Source: Pseudomonadales bacterium
GTDB lineage: Bacteria > Pseudomonadota > Gammaproteobacteria > Pseudomonadales > DT-91
Reading direction: 5' to 3'
DNA: 64,000 nucleotides
Assembly: GCA_013215055.1 (NCBI GenBank)
Contig: JABSRQ010000019.1
Coordinates: 1 to 64,000, forward strand
Both the position numbers and the translations under genes were made by a program. This document shows positions 57,548 to 64,000 of the stretch, in pieces. A model generated the notes under the pieces. The model was not told the DNA's origin, searched no databases, and saw only the letters and a program-made list of their open reading frames with translations. Each line of letters begins with the position of its first letter. Position 1 is the first letter of the stretch.

Positions 57548-59761
57548 ATGAATGCACCCTTCAAAGCTCTGCCCGAAACCCTAGAACTGATTAAGCAGCA
57601 AAGCATTAATATGGCCTTTATTCTGCTGGATAAAGCCTGTAAACAATCAGATTTCTCTGCGAATAAAACCCTGCTTAAACAAATTGGCGATATCAAAAAA
57701 CGCTTTATTGAAAAACAGGATGCGATTTTTCTGCGGCTCATAAGCCTGGACCACAAAATAAACCGTAGGGGAGTCATTGGCGAAATTCAGCGTGAGATGC
57801 AAAAATTGGCCCTGGTTGATCAGGAGCAATTGGCTTTTCAGGTTTTCTCCGAGCATTTTATCGACAGCGCACAAAAACATATTGGCATTAATATGTCTCT
57901 GTTGCTGCTACGTTTTGAAGCGGTCAGTGATCAGGAACTTGAGTTTGAAGATTTACCCTTTAGCCCGCAGCAATTGGCGCAGAGTTTTGAATCTGCGCTA
58001 CGCCCCATAGAGTTGGATAGAGATGAAAAAGCCGAGTTTTTCAGAACCCTTTTATCTCTGACGAATCGCCATTATGTACAATGGCTTAACCATGCAAATA
58101 ACCAGTTTATCGATCTGGGCATTCTCGCCGATTTAAATGAGAGTGATGCCAATGCACAGTTAAAACGCAAACAACAGAAGCAGGTTTCCGCCCAAAAGCG
58201 CAAAGAGCTGATGAGCAGCATCAGCCCAAATATACAGCTGGATGATGAAGGTAATGCAATTGCACCGGACATGGATGAACTGCTAGAGCAGATTCATATT
58301 CCTGAAAGTTCATCTGAACATATTATTGATAACCACATCATGTGCCCGGACATCACTCAGTCTGAGTTGTTACAGGTCATTTCTGAACTACAGCCAATAT
58401 TGTTGGCGAACATGCAAAAAGTCGACGATAAGGGCTATCTGCAGCTGAGCAGTGATTTAACCTTGGTGCATCAACTGGAAAAACAGACTTCTTTGGGGAA
58501 TTTCTGTCTGGATAAGGTGAATACCAACAGCATTAGTCTGATGTCGATGTTATTTGCTGACTTGTTTAGTAATGACTATATCGCCATGCCAATAAAAGCC
58601 TTGCTGGAACAGCTGCAAGTTCCGTTATTAAAAACGGCACTATTGGAGAAAAACTTTTTTGCGGATTCGGGCAATCCGGCACAGCTATTATTAGATATCG
58701 TCAGCGAACAGAGTGTGGGCTGGTCACCGGATAAAAATGCCGAGAAAGATTTTCTCTATCAAAAAATGGCCTCCATGGTGCAGTTGGTCAATCAAGGCTT
58801 CGATAATAGTTATGCCATCTTTGATGACGCCATAATTGATTTTAAAGTTTTCCTGAAAAATCATCAGCTTCGTGTAGGCAAGATTGAAGCTAGAATTGTA
58901 TCGGCCGAAAAGTCCAAAGTCAGGTTTGAGCGTGCCAAAGATGAGGCGAAAAAACATAATGAGGCGGTTTTTTCTCCCTATGAATTGCCGGAACCATTAA
59001 CGGAATTTTTCAGCCAGCACTGGCAGCAGGTCTTGTTTAATATTCATAATAAATATGATGGTCAGGATAACAAGGAGTGGAAGCAGGCTGTATCCACGGA
59101 GACACTTTTACGCCTGAATTTTGAAGGACATTCGCAGGCGGACAATAAACGGGCGCTTTATGCCTTACAGAAGATGATGTTACATACGGGCCAGCATAAG
59201 GCCGATGTAAATGAGGCTTTGAAAAAGATTATCCCATTTATTAAAACAATGGTTAAAAAAAATAAAGATACAGAGTTAAAAGACGAAATAAACAACGCCG
59301 AGGATTCTTTAGATGGAAGTACTGAGTTAAGTGAGGCAAACGTTGTCACCGAGGCCCCTCAGTTAACAGCCAGTAATGAAACGGTTTTAGAATCAAGTAT
59401 GACTTTTGTTAACGATGACAACGATTCATTGATCGTTGATCAGGAGCAAGCCCTGCAAGATACAGCAGATCAGGCTGCCAATACTCAAGAAAATGCCATC
59501 AAACAATTACAGGATCAACTCAGCATAGGCAGCTGGTTAATCGATGAAACACCTGAAGAAAGTATCAAGGTTAAAATTGCCGCGTATATTAAACATACCG
59601 ATAGCTATATATTGGTGCAACGTAATGGCATTAAATACGCTAACTTAAACAGCCTTGAAATGTTATCTCGCCTGCAGGAAAAGCAGCTAATTTTACTGGA
59701 GAGCGGGCCAGTGTTTGACCGCGCTCTGGAATCGGTGATAAACAGCATCAGAACTGTATAA
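57548..59761 (+). CDS. DUF1631-family protein
   Basis: The 737-residue protein fits the DUF1631 family of gammaproteobacteria: N-terminal FILLDKACKQSDFSANKTLLKQIGDIKKRF, FEVLP-like segments, SLLLLRFEAVSD, the central PLLKTALLEKNFF and NPAQLLLDIVSE blocks, WKQAV and a C-terminal PilZ-like region with IDETPEESIKVKIAAYIKHTDSYILVQRNGIK. An acidic low-complexity linker lies at about 580-650. It is cytosolic. The PilZ-like tail suggests a link with cyclic di-GMP, which is interesting because a diguanylate cyclase is encoded at 34043-35599, but the GxxxR motif is not clear. Function unknown. Confidence 0.82.
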   Translation: MNAPFKALPETLELIKQQSINMAFILLDKACKQSDFSANKTLLKQIGDIKKRFIEKQDAIFLRLISLDHKINRRGVIGEIQREMQKLALVDQEQLAFQVFSEHFIDSAQKHIGINMSLLLLRFEAVSDQELEFEDLPFSPQQLAQSFESALRPIELDRDEKAEFFRTLLSLTNRHYVQWLNHANNQFIDLGILADLNESDANAQLKRKQQKQVSAQKRKELMSSISPNIQLDDEGNAIAPDMDELLEQIHIPESSSEHIIDNHIMCPDITQSELLQVISELQPILLANMQKVDDKGYLQLSSDLTLVHQLEKQTSLGNFCLDKVNTNSISLMSMLFADLFSNDYIAMPIKALLEQLQVPLLKTALLEKNFFADSGNPAQLLLDIVSEQSVGWSPDKNAEKDFLYQKMASMVQLVNQGFDNSYAIFDDAIIDFKVFLKNHQLRVGKIEARIVSAEKSKVRFERAKDEAKKHNEAVFSPYELPEPLTEFFSQHWQQVLFNIHNKYDGQDNKEWKQAVSTETLLRLNFEGHSQADNKRALYALQKMMLHTGQHKADVNEALKKIIPFIKTMVKKNKDTELKDEINNAEDSLDGSTELSEANVVTEAPQLTASNETVLESSMTFVNDDNDSLIVDQEQALQDTADQAANTQENAIKQLQDQLSIGSWLIDETPEESIKVKIAAYIKHTDSYILVQRNGIKYANLNSLEMLSRLQEKQLILLESGPVFDRALESVINSIRTV

Positions 59762-59909
59762 GGCACTCTTCCACTAACAGGTCCAGGCTTGGGTAAATAA
59801 GATAAGACAGCCTGACTACCTCCAACAATAAACCTGCCCCACTAAGATGGCAGGCAGGTACTAGACGTATATACGGCTTCTTGTTGAGGAAGCTATCCTC
59901 CTTTTCGCT

Positions 59910-60341
59910 TTAGCTACCCGCATCTTTGAAGATGGCATTCTTTGGCAGCCTAAAACTGGCGTTAGCGCGCACAACAGGACCGTTAGATCCCTTAATAATA
60001 CCGCCGACAAAGGCCATGGTTTTGGTCAGATGAAAAAAGTTAATTTCAGATTCCAGCCAGTCACCTTTAATGCCAGGGGATACAAAATCGGTATTCATGG
60101 TAATGGTCGGCAGTACATAAAACTCGGTCAACTTATTCATCACCACGCCACCAAAGGCGATATCTAAAAAGGTCATTAACGCACCGCCATGACAAATACC
60201 GGCCGGGTTGCAATGCTGTTCTTCAACACGAATACCAAAAATAGCATGTTCGCCGGTCATATTGACATAACAAGGTTGCACCGTATCGGTAAAGCCTAAA
60301 CCTTCTGGGATTTGAAAAAAATCTGCGGGTGTATTGCTCAT
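59910..60341 (-). CDS. PaaI-type hotdog-fold thioesterase
   Basis: The 143-residue protein has the hotdog active-site stretch CNPAGICHGGALMTFLDIAFGG (about 43-64), in which the conserved H-G-G follows the helix start, then TITMNTDFVSPGIKGDWLESE and FVGGIIKGSNGPVVRANASF. This is the PaaI/acyl-CoA thioesterase group, which splits acyl-CoA or aryl-CoA thioesters. Substrate not shown. The gene is monocistronic; a hairpin CCTGCC/GGCAGG at 59833-59854 lies just beyond its end. Confidence 0.88.
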   Translation of the reverse strand: MSNTPADFFQIPEGLGFTDTVQPCYVNMTGEHAIFGIRVEEQHCNPAGICHGGALMTFLDIAFGGVVMNKLTEFYVLPTITMNTDFVSPGIKGDWLESEINFFHLTKTMAFVGGIIKGSNGPVVRANASFRLPKNAIFKDAGS

Positions 60342-60558
60342 ATCATGACCTCTGGGGCAATTCTATTATTTATTCTGCAAGTGCTAAATGAATCTTAGCA
60401 GCAGTGTTATTCCTGCGCATTAGGCTTCTACGCTGTAGAAGCCTATTTGATGCCTAGTAGTCATGCACAGGTTGATTCTGATGATTTTTTAAGGCAGCTG
60501 TTTTGTGACATATATGTGAAGATTTTAAAAATGTGCAGGAAAAACTTGTTAAACACTA

Positions 60559-60582
60559 ATATTGGGAATATATTCCCAATAT
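60559..60582. promoter_or_regulatory. 24-bp perfect palindrome upstream of the DUF6174 lipoprotein gene
   Basis: ATATTGGGAATA (60559-60570) is followed by its exact reverse complement TATTCCCAATAT (60571-60582) with no spacer. It lies 75 bp before the ATG at 60657. Perfect spacerless dyads of this length in an AT-rich promoter usually mark a regulator site. No matching regulator can be named. Confidence 0.6.
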
Positions 60583-60656
60583 AGCCAATTGCAGTCAGTA
60601 TGTTTTTTTAATCATGTTTGACACCGAGGGTGCAGGCAAAAATCTAGGACGGAACG

Positions 60657-62180
60657 ATGAAACAATATACATTGTTATTATTAAGCGCATTGCTGGTGCC
60701 ACTCACTGGCTGTGAGGATGAGGATAAACTTTTCTTAACCGAGCATGAGAAGAATAAAGCGACCTGGCAGGCGGCCGCTATCGATGATTATCGTTATACC
60801 TTCAATCGTAGTTGTTTTTGCCCGCTGCTAGAAGATGTGGTGGTTACGGTGATTGATGGTGAAATTCGCGAGGCTTCTTACACGCCTAGTGGTGAAGTTT
60901 TAGATGCCACCGCAATAGCAGAGCAATACACGTTGGATAATTTATTTACCCTGGTTGAACAAGACATTCCCGAAGGTGAGAGCATTGAGGTGGTATATCA
61001 CAGCACGCTGGGTTTCCCTGAAGAAATTCATCAAAATTTAGACCAAGCGGCAGTTGATGGCAGCGTCTCTTTTTATGCCAAGGACTTTCAGACGATTACA
61101 GATAATACAGCGCAGTTTATCTGGGGCGCAGATAGCATCAAAATTACGATTCAGGAGACCGGTGGTTTAGCAGGCGTCTCTAACAGCTATAGCTATGAGG
61201 CAGGAGAAATTAACCTCGGCGCGTTATCGCTATTAAAAAGCATACAAGTGGATAATACAGACCCGGCTTGCTGGGAGGATGCCTTTAACTATGTTGTCAC
61301 CGTGATGGATAGCAGTGATGTGACACTAAGCTATTACGATAATGTTAATGTCTGTAATGGCAATACCGCAGATAAGAATTATATCGATGCTGAAGAAATT
61401 CTTTCTTTGATCACAGCATTAAAGCAGCCAGCCCTGGCCGGACAGTATTGGCAGTTAAAGTCCTATTCCCAGGCTATGGATGACAACGCCACGCAGGTGA
61501 TGGGCAATGTTGACTATGCTTTTGAATTTGACGGTAAAGACATGCGCGGCATGTTGGATTGCAATAATTTTTCAGCCGCAGTGACGGTGCTAGGCAATAG
61601 CATTAAAACGGCTGCACTAACGACTACGGAGATGTACTGCGCAGAAGCGGATAAAGCCTTTTATGGCCCGCAGCATACCTTGATTAAGAATGTATTAGAG
61701 GCGGCTTCTGAATATAAGATCAACGAGGGCGTATTAACGATCACAGCGCTGGATGGCGCTCAATTATATTTTCATACCGTAGCGCCCATTGAACTTAGCC
61801 TGATAGAACTGCATAAAGGCGACCAGTATTATGACGGCTCCATTGCTAAAACTTCCTATAAAACCTTTCGCAGTGCAACAGCCTATAACCAGGACTTAAG
61901 CATCTATAGTAATGAGACTGCCAAGCTTTTAGATTTTACCCAGGGGCAGGTCGTGCGTGTGGATAGGGGCATGGTACTCAATAGTGGTTTCTATATTCAA
62001 GTATCCAAGGTGATGGAATCGGCAAATGCATTGCTGGTCACGGTTGATTTAACCGATATGGGTGATGGCTGTATGGTGACTGAGGCTCTGAGAAACCCCT
62101 ATCAATACATCTGGGTAGAAAGCCTCAAGACCGTACATTTTAAAGAAGAAAAGCATGTAATGGACTGTGCTACTGAATGA
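60657..62180 (+). CDS. lipoprotein with DUF6174-like N-terminus
   Basis: The 507-residue protein has a lipoprotein signal (LLVPLTGC, Cys about 19). The first domain (about 25-150) reads NKATWQAAAIDDYRYTFNRSCFCPLLEDVVVTVIDGEI...LFTLVEQ, which fits DUF6174, a domain usually found in small exported lipoproteins. The remaining 350 residues are beta-rich, contain several cysteine pairs and are not recognised. An upstream palindrome (60559-60582) may control it. Confidence 0.8.
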   Translation: MKQYTLLLLSALLVPLTGCEDEDKLFLTEHEKNKATWQAAAIDDYRYTFNRSCFCPLLEDVVVTVIDGEIREASYTPSGEVLDATAIAEQYTLDNLFTLVEQDIPEGESIEVVYHSTLGFPEEIHQNLDQAAVDGSVSFYAKDFQTITDNTAQFIWGADSIKITIQETGGLAGVSNSYSYEAGEINLGALSLLKSIQVDNTDPACWEDAFNYVVTVMDSSDVTLSYYDNVNVCNGNTADKNYIDAEEILSLITALKQPALAGQYWQLKSYSQAMDDNATQVMGNVDYAFEFDGKDMRGMLDCNNFSAAVTVLGNSIKTAALTTTEMYCAEADKAFYGPQHTLIKNVLEAASEYKINEGVLTITALDGAQLYFHTVAPIELSLIELHKGDQYYDGSIAKTSYKTFRSATAYNQDLSIYSNETAKLLDFTQGQVVRVDRGMVLNSGFYIQVSKVMESANALLVTVDLTDMGDGCMVTEALRNPYQYIWVESLKTVHFKEEKHVMDCATE

Positions 62181-62396
62181 TAAGCTAAGCACAATAGCCG
62201 GTTTTATCTAATTTAGTCGTTCGCAGGGGAACCAGAACAAAGTAGACATGGGTTTAAAGATTTAACTACAAGTTAAATCAAACACGCCATGAGTCACAGC
62301 TGTTTTTAAGCTCTCTGGATCCCCCTTCATTGCCGCTAAGCTGCAACGCGACTAACGGCACAAGTTCTATGGCAGCGGAAGCTGCCTAAACAGTGC

Positions 62397-63263
62397 TTAT
62401 TTCTGAGCAGGCCATGGAATCAACATAGAAACCTTATCGATGGTCTGTTGATATTCGGGGCGGCGTTGCAGACTGCGAATTTCCATCATAGGAATGGATA
62501 CCGTGATAAACATTACGGCCATCATAATGAAACCCGCACATAACCAATACCAGCCAGCAGGGTAGGCAGCCAGGCCAAACAGATACAGGCCAAACCAGAA
62601 TCCAACCTCACCAAAATAGTTAGGGTGACGTGACCATGCCCACAGGCCTTTAGTCATCGTTTCACCTGGTTTTTTGTTATCAACAAAGTCACGTAGTTGC
62701 ATGTCAGCGATCATCTGAATGCTGATCGCCGTGGCCGTGACGGCAAAGGCGATAATATCCAGCCACGAAAACCCACCGTCGCCCAGATGAAAGATTGCAT
62801 ATATCGGTATTAACCCTGCAAATACCTGAACGGTAGGGAAAAAATGAATGCCGAAGAAATCGGTGAGTAGTGCAATTTTCGGGAATTTATCGCGGCACAT
62901 CGCATAGCGCCAGTCTTCTTGCTGCATACCTTGCCAGTATACCGCCCAGTTAAGGGTTAAGCGTGTGGCCCAATATAACACCACAAACATCAACAGCATC
63001 TGTCGCCAGATATTCACATCAACGCTTGCTGTTGCCATCCAATACAACATGATAAATGGCGGGATAACGGTCCAATAAGCATCGTAGAAACTAGAGTTTT
63101 TAAATGCGCGACTGAATAGCCAGATCACAACTGTGCCGATGATATCGGCGATAAATGCATTGATCAAAGGGTCATAATCGAGCAGGAATAAGCTGCAACC
63201 GGCAATATAGAGTGTGACGATATAGGCGATGCAGATCCATACCAGTGATGTTGATTTAGTCAT
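62397..63263 (-). CDS. DUF1295 / steroid 5-alpha-reductase-like membrane protein
   Basis: The 288-residue protein has about seven membrane segments and the C-terminal motif GLWAWSRHPNYFGEVGFWFGLYL (about 210-232), the signature of the DUF1295/ICMT-like superfamily of membrane reductases and methyltransferases. Members reduce double bonds of lipids or steroids with NADPH, but for this branch the reaction is unknown. Adjacent to the EthD-like gene on the same strand, 178 bp away. Confidence 0.88.
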   Translation of the reverse strand: MTKSTSLVWICIAYIVTLYIAGCSLFLLDYDPLINAFIADIIGTVVIWLFSRAFKNSSFYDAYWTVIPPFIMLYWMATASVDVNIWRQMLLMFVVLYWATRLTLNWAVYWQGMQQEDWRYAMCRDKFPKIALLTDFFGIHFFPTVQVFAGLIPIYAIFHLGDGGFSWLDIIAFAVTATAISIQMIADMQLRDFVDNKKPGETMTKGLWAWSRHPNYFGEVGFWFGLYLFGLAAYPAGWYWLCAGFIMMAVMFITVSIPMMEIRSLQRRPEYQQTIDKVSMLIPWPAQK

Positions 63264-63441
63264 GGTATTTCTAATTATTATTTTTATTTGTCCATCAGTT
63301 TAAAAAGGCTGGCGCTATAAACCTAATTAATTTTACTTAATGCGCTGCAAACACCCATTATCACCGCTCTTATAGAAAGCGCCATAGATCAGATAATGGG
63401 TATATATATGGGGCATCTAAAGTAACAACGGATTTATGTAT

Positions 63442-64000
63442 TTAACGAATATGGTATTCCGTTAATAAATAATTTTTCAGATTGGGTAAGTCCAGAAAGT
63501 GTTTAACATGCAAACCGATCTCTACGATATTTTTTAACCAGATCAGCCCGCCGCCAAACATCTTCACGGGATTATAGATATCGCTGACATCACGATAATA
63601 TTCTTCAACAAAACCTTCAAAGTCTGGCGATGATGCTAAAATTTTATCTTCACAAACATTGCGAATATAACCACACATAGGGTGTATTCGCATCGCCTTC
63701 GGAGAATGCAGATCATGCCACTGATGCATAAACTCCTGCTGTTCCATATTGGGATTCTTCTTTAAAGCCGTGAGTAAAACGACTCCGGGTGAGGCCTCAC
63801 CATCTTCCCAGGTTTTGTCATAAGTGAGGGGAGCCGATTCATTCACCGTATAAGCCCAAACTTCACCGTAAGCCTGCATATCGTCTAACAACTCTTCGCA
63901 GGGTTTTTCAGCCCACAGGGATATCATGACAAAACAACTTCTGTCGAAGGGTACCAGTGTAAAACGCGGCAGCTGGATTTCTGTGATGCCAAGCTTGATA
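63442..64000 (-). CDS. EthD-domain-like protein, 5' end outside window
   Basis: The frame is open through the right edge (reading IKLGITEIQLPRFTL from the edge), so the ATG at 63927 is probably internal. The visible 185 residues contain one EthD-like ferredoxin-type fold, VVLLTALKKNPNMEQQEFMHQWHDLHSPKAMRIHP, with the typical W-x-x-x-H-x-P. The residues before it (GEVWAYTVNESAP) may end a first copy of the domain, as in duplicated EthD proteins. EthD domains bind or modify small aromatic or ether compounds. Shares direction with the DUF1295 gene. Confidence 0.75.
   Translation of the reverse strand, partial: IKLGITEIQLPRFTLVPFDRSCFVMISLWAEKPCEELLDDMQAYGEVWAYTVNESAPLTYDKTWEDGEASPGVVLLTALKKNPNMEQQEFMHQWHDLHSPKAMRIHPMCGYIRNVCEDKILASSPDFEGFVEEYYRDVSDIYNPVKMFGGGLIWLKNIVEIGLHVKHFLDLPNLKNYLLTEYHIR

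Overview
The window looks like a chromosomal segment of a marine-type gammaproteobacterium (Cellvibrionales-like is my best guess; no rRNA or tRNA is present to test it). The evidence is two TonB-dependent receptors, OmpA and DcaP-type outer-membrane proteins, Fur-type boxes, a DUF1631 protein, a 7TMR-DISM hybrid kinase and a sedentary-type integron. Base composition is moderately AT-rich. No CRISPR array, complete insertion sequence, rRNA or tRNA was found.

Layout. 1-2464: the attI-proximal end of an integron cassette array, with three attC sites of about 100 bp, one intact unknown cassette gene, one secreted-protein cassette and one cassette gene broken by an in-frame TAG. 2465-3436: the integron integrase, with a LexA-like box in front, followed at once by a truncated IS6-family remnant. 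3873-15390: a three-gene surface operon led by a 3324-residue protein (GEVED, cadherin-like array, thrombospondin type 3 repeats, OmpA) and two DUF1566 proteins. 15756-21167: an AraC regulator, then a divergent unit of a flavin monooxygenase against TetR plus a GMC oxidoreductase. 21691-29542: a secreted zincin behind a Fur-like box, a MerR/methyltransferase pair with a copA-like promoter, an EF-hand exported protein, a dead DcaP-like porin, glutaminase, an SDR and an unknown protein. 29803-37740: a hybrid histidine kinase, a membrane protein, a GAF-PAS-GGDEF protein and a TonB receptor.

38969-44819 is a compact six-gene operon (reductase of the thioester-reductase type, FAD monooxygenase, DUF2156 acyltransferase-like protein, methyltransferase, ACP, ketosynthase) that I read as an uncharacterised acyl-ACP-based biosynthetic pathway. 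45177-51485 is a block bounded by two direct copies of a non-coding repeat of about 190 bp; it holds a two-component system whose two genes each follow a microsatellite, plus a calcium-binding-repeat lipoprotein. 51566-55634 carries a histidine-rich TonB receptor with a His/Cys-rich small protein (probable zinc uptake), a lipase and a Fur-boxed operon of two tiny proteins. 55812-64000 holds a YbaK-like deacylase, small unknowns, a dead LuxR-type gene, DUF1631, a PaaI thioesterase, a DUF6174 lipoprotein, a DUF1295 membrane protein and an EthD-like gene that runs off the right edge.

The strongest candidates for an undescribed system are the six-gene ketosynthase/ACP operon, the repeat-bounded microsatellite-linked two-component block, and the giant surface protein with a sorting-signal-like segment stranded in its middle.
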